DNA of 64,000 nt from Clavibacter michiganensis (GTDB lineage Bacteria > Actinomycetota > Actinomycetes > Actinomycetales > Microbacteriaceae). The stretch lies in assembly GCF_021216655.1 (NCBI RefSeq), contig NZ_CP080437.1:1736001-1800000 (forward strand), read 5' to 3'. Under the pieces are notes generated by a model. That model was not told the origin of the DNA and made no database searches. It saw only the letters and a program-made list of their open reading frames with translations. The translations under genes and the position numbers were made by a program. This document shows positions 57,176 to 64,000 of this stretch, one piece after another. Each line of letters starts with the position of its first letter. Within the stretch, counting starts at the first letter, position 1.

Positions 57176-58619
57176 CGATGCTCCAATGCGACCCGCCAGG
57201 CGAGTCCTCTATCGTGATGCCGGCCTCGGCCAGCTCCTGTCTGATGCGGTCGGCGAGGGCGAAGTCCCTGGCCTCCCGCGCGGTCTGTCGCTCGGCGATC
57301 CGGTGCTCGACCAGCGCCTGCAGCGCACGGCGCGCGGGCTGGTCGGACGCGGTGCGCCACTCGTCGGCTAGCGGATCGATCCCGAGCACGGCCACCATCG
57401 CGGAGACGTCCGCGCGCAGCGAGGCCGCCTCCTGGAGGTCGCCGGCGTCGAGGGCGGCGTTGCCCGCGCGGACGGCGTCGTGGAGCACGGCGAGCGCCTG
57501 CGGGACGCTGAGGTCGTCGTCCATGGCCTCGGCGAACTCGGCGGGCACGGCGGCGGGCGAGCCGTCGGGCGCCGCGGGCGCGGCCTGGAAGCGCGTGCCG
57601 GCGAGGCGGCGGGCGCTGCGGTCGAGGAAGGTCTCGATGCGGTCGAGGGCGGCCTCGGCCTCGGCGAGCGCGCCGTCGTGGAACTCGAGGGTCGACCGGT
57701 AGTGCGCGGACCCCAGGAAGTAGCGGACCACGACCGGCCGTGCCGAGGCGAGCAGGTCGGCGGCGAAGAGCGAGTTGCCGAGCGACTTGCTCATCTTCTG
57801 GCCGGCGACGGCGACGAGGCCGTTGTGCAGCCAGTAGCGGGCGAACGGATCCCCCGCGGCCCGCGACTGCGCGAGCTCGTTCTCGTGGTGCGGGAAGCGG
57901 AGGTCGAGGCCGCCGCCGTGGATGTCGAACTCGGCGCCGAGGTAGCGCGTGGACATCGCGGAGCACTCGATGTGCCAGCCCGGGCGGCCGGAGCCCCACG
58001 GCGAGGGCCACGACGCGCTCGCGGGCTCGCCGGGCTTCGCGCCCTTCCAGAGGGCGAAGTCGCGCACGTCGCGCTTGGCGCGCGGATCCGCGTCGGCGGC
58101 GGCCTCCATGTCGGCTGCGCGCTGGCGGGTGAGCTCGCCGTACTCGGGCCAGGAGGCGGTGTCGAAGTAGACGTCACCCGATCGGTCGTCCGCCGCGTAC
58201 GCGTGACCGCGCTCGACGAGGCGCCGGATGATCTCCTGCATCTCGCCGATGCTCGCGGTGGCGCGCGGCTCGTAGCTGGGCGGGAGGATCCCGAGGGCCG
58301 AGTAGGCGCGGGAGAACTCGAGCTCGACGCGGTAGGCGAGCGCCCACCACTCCTCGGTGCCGCCGGCCTCCTGGCCGCGGCGGGCGTTGTCGATGACCTT
58401 GTCGTCGATGTCGGTGACGTTGCGCACGAGCGTCACGTCGAGCCCGCGGTGGGTGAGCCATCGGCGCAGCTGGTCGTACGCGAGCGCGCTCCGGAGGTGG
58501 CCGATGTGCGGCGCGGACTGCACCGTGGGACCGCAGACGTAGATGCCGACCCTGCCGTCGACGAGCGGCACGAAGTCCCGCAGGGACTGCGTCCGGGAGT
58601 CATGGAGGCGCAGGGTCAC
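57165..58619 (-). CDS. cysS: Cysteinyl-tRNA synthetase
   Basis: Class I synthetase charging tRNA-Cys. The 484 residues have the zinc Cys in VYVCGPTV-like [13 protein letters not shown] as [13 protein letters not shown], the zinc site in WHIECSAMS and HHENELAQS, and KMSKS in [12 protein letters not shown], with the anticodon-binding helical domain at the end. Length is normal. Confidence 0.97.
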   Translation of the reverse strand: MTLRLHDSRTQSLRDFVPLVDGRVGIYVCGPTVQSAPHIGHLRSALAYDQLRRWLTHRGLDVTLVRNVTDIDDKVIDNARRGQEAGGTEEWWALAYRVELEFSRAYSALGILPPSYEPRATASIGEMQEIIRRLVERGHAYAADDRSGDVYFDTASWPEYGELTRQRAADMEAAADADPRAKRDVRDFALWKGAKPGEPASASWPSPWGSGRPGWHIECSAMSTRYLGAEFDIHGGGLDLRFPHHENELAQSRAAGDPFARYWLHNGLVAVAGQKMSKSLGNSLFAADLLASARPVVVRYFLGSAHYRSTLEFHDGALAEAEAALDRIETFLDRSARRLAGTRFQAAPAAPDGSPAAVPAEFAEAMDDDLSVPQALAVLHDAVRAGNAALDAGDLQEAASLRADVSAMVAVLGIDPLADEWRTASDQPARRALQALVEHRIAERQTAREARDFALADRIRQELAEAGITIEDSPGGSHWSIDGE

Positions 58620-58702
58620 AGAGAGATCCTAGTCAGCGCGCATCCGCGCCCCCGCCGGATGACGGGCCGGGACGGCGGTCGACGGCCGTCGCGACAGCGC
58701 GG

Positions 58703-59935
58703 TCAGAGGCGCTCGACGAGGGCCGTCGCGACCGCGGCGACGCCGTCGCCGCGACCCGTGAAGCCGAGCCCGTCGGTGGTCGTGCCGGCGAGCGAGACGG
58801 GCGCGCCCACGGCGGCCGAGAGGATCCGCTCGGCCTCCGCCCGCCGCGGCGACAGCTTCGGGCGTACCGCCATGACCTGCACGGCGACGTTCACGATCCG
58901 GTAGCCGGCGTCGCGGACGAGCTCCGCGGTCCGCCGCAGGAAGACCTCGCCGTGCGCGCCGTCCAGCTCCGGGTCGTCGGTGCCGAAGATCCCGCCGATG
59001 TCGCCGAGGCCCGCGGCGGAGAGGAGCGCGTCGCACATCGCGTGGCTGACCGCGTCGCCGTCGCTGTGCCCCGCGAGACCCGCCTCGCCCGGCCAGTGCA
59101 GTCCGGCGAGCCAGAGCGGCTGCGTGGCGTCGACCGCGTGGACGTCGGTGCCGATGCCCGAGCGGAGGCGCGAGCTAGCGGATCCCGCGCCCGCGTCCCG
59201 GGCGACGAGCTCCTCCGCGCGACGGAGGTCCCACGCGGTGGTGACCTTGAAGGCGAGGGCGTCGCCGGGGATCACGCGGACGCGTCCGCCCGACGCCTGG
59301 AACAGGGCCGCGTCGTCCGTGTGCTCGGCGGCGGCCCGTGCGTAGGCGGCGTCGAGCGCGGCCCGCGGGAATCCCTGCGGGGTCTGGACGCCGACCAGGT
59401 CGCTGCGGTCGACGGTGCCGAGGCACTCCCCCGCCGGATCCACGCGCTTAACGGTGTCGGTGACGGGCAGGCCGGGGACGACCCCGGCGCCCTCGGCGCG
59501 GACGGCGCGCGCCACGGCGGCGAAGAGGTCGGTGGGCGTGAGCGCGCGCGCGGCGTCGTGCACCAGGACCGTGTCGACGGATCCGACGAGCGCGGCGAGG
59601 CCCGCCCGCACGGATCCCTGCCGGGTCGCTCCCCCGACGACGACCGCGACGGATCCGCGTGCCGCGCCCGCGACCGCGTCGACGACGGCGGATGTCTCGG
59701 CCAGGTGCGTGTCCGGCGCCACGACGACGACGTGCGCCTCCTCCGCGAGGCCGAGGACCGAGCTCAGGGAGCGGGCCAGCAGCGTCACGCCGCCGACCTC
59801 CACGAGCGCCTTCGGGATCCCCGCCCCGAGCCGCGTGCCGCTTCCCGCGGCCACGACGACGACGCCCAGCCGTGGCCCGTCCGTCGCGCCGCCATCGGTC
59901 GCGGGGGCGGACGGGACGACGGGGTCGTGGCTCAT
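58703..59935 (-). CDS. ispDF: Bifunctional IspD/IspF isoprenoid enzyme
   Basis: A 410-residue fusion for the MEP pathway. The N-terminal IspD half (CDP-ME synthesis) has [24 protein letters not shown] and [11 protein letters not shown]; the C-terminal IspF half (MEcPP synthase) starts at about 252 with [11 protein letters not shown] and carries [28 protein letters not shown]. Both active-site sets look complete. Directly downstream of carD on the same strand, a conserved actinobacterial order. Confidence 0.96.
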   Translation of the reverse strand: MSHDPVVPSAPATDGGATDGPRLGVVVVAAGSGTRLGAGIPKALVEVGGVTLLARSLSSVLGLAEEAHVVVVAPDTHLAETSAVVDAVAGAARGSVAVVVGGATRQGSVRAGLAALVGSVDTVLVHDAARALTPTDLFAAVARAVRAEGAGVVPGLPVTDTVKRVDPAGECLGTVDRSDLVGVQTPQGFPRAALDAAYARAAAEHTDDAALFQASGGRVRVIPGDALAFKVTTAWDLRRAEELVARDAGAGSASSRLRSGIGTDVHAVDATQPLWLAGLHWPGEAGLAGHSDGDAVSHAMCDALLSAAGLGDIGGIFGTDDPELDGAHGEVFLRRTAELVRDAGYRIVNVAVQVMAVRPKLSPRRAEAERILSAAVGAPVSLAGTTTDGLGFTGRGDGVAAVATALVERL

Positions 59936-59978
59936 GCGGTCAGGCTACCGGCGGCGACGCGCGCCGACGGCGGACGGA

Positions 59979-60461
59979 TCAGGAGGCGAGGACCTCGTCG
60001 AGCAGCGTGGACGCGTGCTCCTCGTCCGTCTTCTCCGCGAGGGCCAGCTCGCCCACGAGGATGCCGCGGGCCTTCTGCAGCATGCTCTTCTCGCCGGCGG
60101 ACAGGCCGCGGTCCTGGTTGCGGCGCCACAGGTCGCGCACGACCTCCGCGACCTTCAGCACGTCGCCCGACGCGAGCTTCTCGAGGTTCGCCTTGTAGCG
60201 CCTCGACCAGTTGGTGGGCTCCTCGGTGAACTCGGCCCGCAGCACCGCGAAGACGCTCTCCACGCCCTCGCGCCCGATGACGTCGCGCACGCCGACCATG
60301 TCGACGTTCTCGGCGGGCACCTCGATCTGGAGGCCGCCCTGGTTGACGTCGAGCTTGAGGTACAGCTTCTCCTCGCCCCGGATGACGCGCTTCTTCACCT
60401 CGATGATGGTCGCCGCCCCGTGATGCGGGTACACGACGGTCTCGCCGACCTCGAAGAGCAT
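59979..60461 (-). CDS. carD: CarD-family RNA polymerase-binding regulator
   Basis: CarD stabilises open complexes at many promoters. The 160-residue protein has the RNAP-interaction domain [19 protein letters not shown]...[21 protein letters not shown] and the helical DNA-binding domain [28 protein letters not shown] with the Trp that intercalates at the bubble edge. Starts at ATG 60461 behind GGGGAAC. Confidence 0.96.
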   Translation of the reverse strand: MLFEVGETVVYPHHGAATIIEVKKRVIRGEEKLYLKLDVNQGGLQIEVPAENVDMVGVRDVIGREGVESVFAVLRAEFTEEPTNWSRRYKANLEKLASGDVLKVAEVVRDLWRRNQDRGLSAGEKSMLQKARGILVGELALAEKTDEEHASTLLDEVLAS

Positions 60462-60624
60462 GGGTTCCCCGTTCTGTGGACTTCTCCCCAGGATACCAGC
60501 CGGGTCCCGCGCGCCCGCGGGCGGTCGGGCGCCACCCGATCCCGTAGGCTGAGAGGGTCAGCTGATCCAGCGCGGACGCCTCCGGACGCCCCGGCGCCGG
60601 CCCGCGCGACAACAGGAGGGTCCC

Positions 60625-61191
60625 GTGAGAGCGCGTACCGCATCGTCCATCGTCCTCGCGGCCCTGATCGCGGTCGGCACGTCGTCGTGCACGTTCATCA
60701 CGCCCCAGGCCACGCAGATCTCCTACTTCCCGAGCGACGGCTTCGACGCCACGGTCGGCGACATCCAGGTGCGCAACGCCATCCTCCTCACCGAGGGCGG
60801 ATCCGCGGCCGGCGCGAGCCTCGTCGTCACGCTGGTCAACAACTCGGGCGACAGCCAGCGCGTCGCCTTCCAGCACGAGCTCACCGAGGGCAGCGCGGAC
60901 CGCGAGACGCGCACCGTCACGGCGGCCCCCGGCCTCACGAAGTTCGGCGCGGAGGACTCCCAGCGCATCACCTTCGACTCGGTCGACCCGACGCCGGGCT
61001 CGCTCACCAAGATCTACATCCAGTACGGCGACGCCGAGGGCGTCGAGATGGACGTCCCCGTGCTCAACGGCGACCAGGAGACGTACACGAACCTCGTCCC
61101 CGGTGAGACCGGATCCACCCCGGACACGAAGGTCACCACGACTCCCGGCACGACCGAGGGCGACGAGGGCCTCGGGGACAGCACGAACTAG
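60625..61191 (+). CDS. Hypothetical lipoprotein
   Basis: A 188-residue secreted protein: signal peptide RARTASSIVLAALIAVGTSSC with a lipobox cysteine at residue 22, then a beta-rich domain (GDIQVRNAILLTEGGSAAGASLVVTLVNNSG) resembling actinobacterial copper-chaperone PCu(A)C-like or DUF-type lipoproteins, and a Thr/Gly tail. GTG at 60625 follows AGGAGGG. The gene is divergent from carD and converges on regX3. Function not known. Confidence 0.83.
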   Translation: MRARTASSIVLAALIAVGTSSCTFITPQATQISYFPSDGFDATVGDIQVRNAILLTEGGSAAGASLVVTLVNNSGDSQRVAFQHELTEGSADRETRTVTAAPGLTKFGAEDSQRITFDSVDPTPGSLTKIYIQYGDAEGVEMDVPVLNGDQETYTNLVPGETGSTPDTKVTTTPGTTEGDEGLGDSTN

Positions 61192-61215
61192 CCCGCGGCT
61201 CGCGCACGCGGCCTC

Positions 61216-61261
61216 GCACGACGAAGGCCCCGCCCCTCACGGGACGGGGCCTTCGTCGTGC
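61216..61261. terminator. Bidirectional terminator between lipoprotein gene and regX3-like gene
   Basis: GCACGACGAAGGCCCCG pairs with CGGGGCCTTCGTCGTGC with inner CCC/GGG. Stem of about 20 base pairs between converging genes. Confidence 0.88.
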
Positions 61262-61276
61262 CGGCCGGTCGGCGGC

Positions 61277-61957
61277 CTAGGCCTCGAAGCGGTAGCCCAG
61301 CCCGCGGACGGTGACGAGGAGCACGGGGTCGGACGGCTCGCGCTCGATCTTGGAGCGGATCCGCTTGATGTGCACGTCGAGGGTCTTGGTGTCGCCGAAG
61401 TAGTCGGATCCCCACACCCGGTCGATGAGCTGGCCGCGCGTGAGCACGCGCCCCGCGTTGCGCAGCAGCAGCTCGAGCAGCTCGAACTCCTTCAGCGGCA
61501 TCGCGATCTCGCGGCCGTCGACCTCGACCGTGTGGCGCTCCACGTCCATGCGCACGGAGCCGACCTCGAGCACGTTGAGCGGCTCGTCGTCCACCTCGAC
61601 GCGGCGGCGGAGCACGGCGCGGATCCGCGCCAGCAGCTCGCGCGTCGAGTACGGCTTGGTGACGTAGTCGTCGGCCCCGAGCTCGAGGCCCACGACGATG
61701 TCCACCTCGGAGTCCTTGGCGGTGAGCATGATGATCGGCACGGCCGAGCGCGTGCGGATCTCCCGGCACACCTCGGTGCCGGGGAGGCCGGGGAGCATGA
61801 GGTCGAGCAGGATCAGGTCGGCGCCGTCCTTGTCGAACGAGGCCACCGCGGCGGGACCGTCCTCGACGACGTCCACCTCGTATCCCTCGCGCTGGAGCAG
61901 GAAGGCGAGCGGCTCGCTGAGCGACGCCTCGTCCTCGACGAGCATGATGCGTGTCAC
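61277..61957 (-). CDS. regX3: RegX3/PhoP-type response regulator
   Basis: A 226-residue OmpR-family regulator: receiver Asp in LILLDLMLPGLPG (about residue 51), TAKDSEVD and YVTKPYS; winged helix with LKEFELLELLLRNAGRVLTRGQLIDRVWG and DVHIKRIRSKIE. Encoded with a SenX3-type kinase and next to divergent phoU, this is the phosphate-starvation system of actinobacteria. The start overlaps the kinase stop. Confidence 0.93.
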   Translation of the reverse strand: MTRIMLVEDEASLSEPLAFLLQREGYEVDVVEDGPAAVASFDKDGADLILLDLMLPGLPGTEVCREIRTRSAVPIIMLTAKDSEVDIVVGLELGADDYVTKPYSTRELLARIRAVLRRRVEVDDEPLNVLEVGSVRMDVERHTVEVDGREIAMPLKEFELLELLLRNAGRVLTRGQLIDRVWGSDYFGDTKTLDVHIKRIRSKIEREPSDPVLLVTVRGLGYRFEA

Positions 61958-63117
61958 GTGGGTTCTCCGATGTCCGTACCGGCGAGCGCCGGGGTCTGCG
62001 ATGCCTCGGGGAGGCGGATGGTGAAGGTCGAGCCGCGGCCGGGACGGGACCAGACCCGCACGTCGCCGCCATGATTCTGCACGACGTGCTTGACGATGCT
62101 GAGCCCGAGCCCCGTGCCGCCGGTGTCGCGGGCGCGGGCCTGGTCCACGCGGAAGAAGCGCTCGAAGATCCGGCCCTGCTCATCCTCGGGGATGCCGATG
62201 CCCTGGTCGGTGACCACGACCTCGACGGCGCCGTCGTCGACCATGACGCCGATTCCGACGCGCGACCCGTCCGGCGAGTAGTTGACCGCGTTGCTCAGCA
62301 GGTTGTGCACGGCCACGACGAGGAGGGCCTCGTCGCCGTAGACGGTCGAGCGCGACCGCTTGCCGCGCGCGAGCTCGATGCCGCGGAGCTCCGCGCCGAG
62401 CCGCACCTGGTCGAGCGCGACGCTGATGACGTGGTCGACGTCGACGGGCTCCGCCTTCTCCAACGCGTTGGCCGCCTCGAGCCGCGAGAGCTCGATGATC
62501 TCCTGCGTGATGCGCGCGAGCCGGGCCGACTCCGTGGTCAGCCGGGCGGCGAAGCGGCGCACCTGCACGGCGTCGTCGGCGCATGAGTCGAGCGCCTCGG
62601 CGAGGAGCCCGACCGCGCCGATGGGCGTCTTGAGCTCGTGGCTGATGTTCGCCACGAAGTCGCGGCGCACCTGATCGAGGCGGTGCGACTCGGTGCGGTC
62701 CTGCGCGAGGAGGAGCACGTACCTGGTGCCGAGGCGGGCGACGCGGACGTGCATCTGGAACTCGGCCGCGCCGAACGGGCCGCGCGCGAGCGACACCTCC
62801 TCGGCGAGCGGCTCGCCGGACCGGCGCACGCGGTCGACCATGGAGACGAGCTCGGGGTGGACGAGCGCCTGGTGGAAGACCAGGCCGGAGGAGATGGCGC
62901 CGGGCGACGCCTTCATCACGTTGTTGGAGGGATCCAGCACGATGCCCGCCGACTCGAGCGCCTCGAGCACCTGGTCCACGCCGTCGGGGACGACCGGGTT
63001 CGTGATCTCGACGGCGCGGTCGCCGCGGTCCGCCGCGTGGTTCAGCAGCCACACGAATCCCGCGCCGACCGCCAATCCGATGAGGAGGCAGACGAGCACC
63101 AACGCACCGGTGTCCAT
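61954..63117 (-). CDS. senX3: SenX3/PhoR-type sensor histidine kinase
   Basis: A 387-residue kinase with a single membrane segment (about 5-27) and no extracellular domain, a PAS-like region, an H box ANISHELKTPIGAVGLLAEAL, N box HNLLSNAVNYSPDG, and G boxes VTDQGIGIPED and TGGTGLGLSIVKHV. This single-membrane-segment SenX3 form senses phosphate through the Pst/PhoU system rather than directly. Co-translated with the regulator; divergent from phoU (205 bases). Confidence 0.93.
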   Translation of the reverse strand: MDTGALVLVCLLIGLAVGAGFVWLLNHAADRGDRAVEITNPVVPDGVDQVLEALESAGIVLDPSNNVMKASPGAISSGLVFHQALVHPELVSMVDRVRRSGEPLAEEVSLARGPFGAAEFQMHVRVARLGTRYVLLLAQDRTESHRLDQVRRDFVANISHELKTPIGAVGLLAEALDSCADDAVQVRRFAARLTTESARLARITQEIIELSRLEAANALEKAEPVDVDHVISVALDQVRLGAELRGIELARGKRSRSTVYGDEALLVVAVHNLLSNAVNYSPDGSRVGIGVMVDDGAVEVVVTDQGIGIPEDEQGRIFERFFRVDQARARDTGGTGLGLSIVKHVVQNHGGDVRVWSRPGRGSTFTIRLPEASQTPALAGTDIGEPT

Positions 63118-63321
63118 GCGCCCACACTAGGAGACGGCATCGGGGCGTCCCGGCCGTCAGGCCCCGCCGCACGGGCCACGAGGGCGCGAATTCAGCTCGC
63201 CGGCACCGTGCGTTAACCTCGCATGACCAGAGTCGGAGGATGTGGGCCCGTCACCAGGGGCCCGCCATGCCCGAGAACCACCCCGCCCCTCGCAGCGGGG
63301 CGGCCTGAAAGGACGTCCCCC

Positions 63322-63975
63322 ATGCGCGAAGTGTTCCAGCAGGAGCTCCACGAGGTCCAGGAGCGTCTCATCGAGATCTCCGCGCTCGTCGCCATCTCCA
63401 TCGAGAACGCGACCCGCGCGTTCAACGAGTCGAACGTCAGCCTCGCCGAGACCGTCATCGAGCAGGACCGCCGGATCGACGAGCTCGCCACGAGCCTCGA
63501 CGAGCTCGCGATCAACATCCTCGCCCGCCAGCAGCCGGTCGCCCGTGACCTGCGCATCGTCGTGAGCGCGCTCCGCATCAGCGCGTCGCTCGAGCGCATG
63601 GGCGACCTCGCCGAGCACATCGCGCAGCTGTCGCGCTACCGCTTCCCGGACAAGGTGGTCCCGAAGTCGCTGCGCCCCACCTTCCTGGAGCTCGGCCAGC
63701 TCGACGTGGCCATCGCGCGCAAGCTCACGGACCTCCTCACCACCGAGGACCCGAAGCTCGCCGAGGAGATCCGCAACGACGACGACCGCATCGACGAGCT
63801 GCACCTCAGCGTCTTCGACAAGGTGCTCGGCGAGACCTGGAAGGGCGCGGCCGTCGACACGGTCGACTCCACGCTCGCCAGCCGCTACCACGAGCGCTTC
63901 GCCGACCACGCGGTGTCCATCGCGAAGACCGTGCAGTACCTCGCGACCGGCGACTGGGTGCAGGCCGACGCCTGA
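63322..63975 (+). CDS. phoU: Phosphate signalling protein PhoU
   Basis: PhoU links Pst phosphate transport to the kinase and keeps the regulon off in high phosphate. The 217-residue protein is two repeats of three helices with metal-cluster motifs (E-x3-D-type): SLERMGDLAEHIAQLSRY and YHERFADHAVSIAKTVQYL. ATG at 63322 after GAAAGGACG. Divergent from senX3 as in other actinobacteria. Confidence 0.96.
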   Translation: MREVFQQELHEVQERLIEISALVAISIENATRAFNESNVSLAETVIEQDRRIDELATSLDELAINILARQQPVARDLRIVVSALRISASLERMGDLAEHIAQLSRYRFPDKVVPKSLRPTFLELGQLDVAIARKLTDLLTTEDPKLAEEIRNDDDRIDELHLSVFDKVLGETWKGAAVDTVDSTLASRYHERFADHAVSIAKTVQYLATGDWVQADA

Positions 63976-64000
63976 TCCCGCCGCGGGCCACGACCCGCAG

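Noticed and set aside
63118..63321. Pho box between senX3 and phoU
   Set aside because: Only a single weak GTTAACC-like half site is visible, not the direct repeats needed for a RegX3/PhoP box.

Overview
The window is about 73% GC, tightly packed and uses ATG/GTG starts. Its gene content (CarD, Lsr2, SepX/GlpR, IspDF fusion, SenX3-RegX3-like pair, WXG100 protein, XPB helicase with its partner, DUF3027/DUF3263/DUF4032 proteins) marks an actinobacterium of the Microbacteriaceae. A secreted GH5-CBM2 cellulase of the CelA/CelB type makes Clavibacter the best guess. That assignment is inference from gene content, not from a database search.

Layout. 1-2.3 kb: a sugar-type ABC solute-binding lipoprotein (cut by the window edge) divergent from nothing but followed on the same strand by its likely LacI regulator, with an operator-like palindrome. 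2.4-6.6 kb: hypothetical, DUF3054 and methyltransferase genes, then a cellulase gene broken by a single missing base. 6.7-11.5 kb: tRNA-Ala, then the conserved actinobacterial block sepX/glpR-like - rimJ-like - galU divergent from 5-FTHF cyclo-ligase - FmdB/Ruc-like zinc protein - mscL. 11.5-15.2 kb: a very large DUF4011-type helicase-like protein whose Walker A lysine and DEAD-like acidic box are both gone.

15.4-20.5 kb is the accessory core. It holds tRNA-Arg(CCT), a type VII toxin-antitoxin pair (an MntA nucleotidyltransferase with an HTH domain fused in front, and a HepT HEPN toxin), a C-terminal remnant of a restriction-endonuclease-like gene, and an AT-richer two-gene Hachiman anti-phage operon (hamA nuclease, hamB helicase) with its own leader and terminator.

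20.7-27.4 kb: a compact catabolic cluster of NCS1 cytosine/hydantoin-type permease, hydantoinase/oxoprolinase-type protein, two DUF917 paralogues and a PucR-type regulator broken by a frameshift. 27.5-30.1 kb: a DUF2510/coiled-coil/DUF4041/GIY-YIG protein and a frameshifted YrdC/Sua5-like gene. 30.4-33.3 kb: lsr2, a sortase-type (LPVTG) Cys- and Thr/Pro-repeat surface protein and a SARP/BTAD regulator.

33.3-64 kb is mostly conserved core: prolyl oligopeptidase, HNH endonuclease, NlpC/P60 hydrolase, DtxR-type repressor, serC, DUF3027 plus cold-shock protein, XPB helicase pair, a two-component system, WXG100 protein, groEL with two CIRCE operators, cspA, LytR-C and DUF3263 proteins, msrB, nitroreductase, tRNA-Thr, DsbA-like thioredoxin, an MsiK-type ABC ATPase that could energise the sugar importer class seen at position 1, DUF4032, rlmB-cysS, ispDF-carD, a lipoprotein, and regX3-senX3-phoU for phosphate control. 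Three separate genes carry one-base frameshifts, which is either real decay or residual sequencing error.
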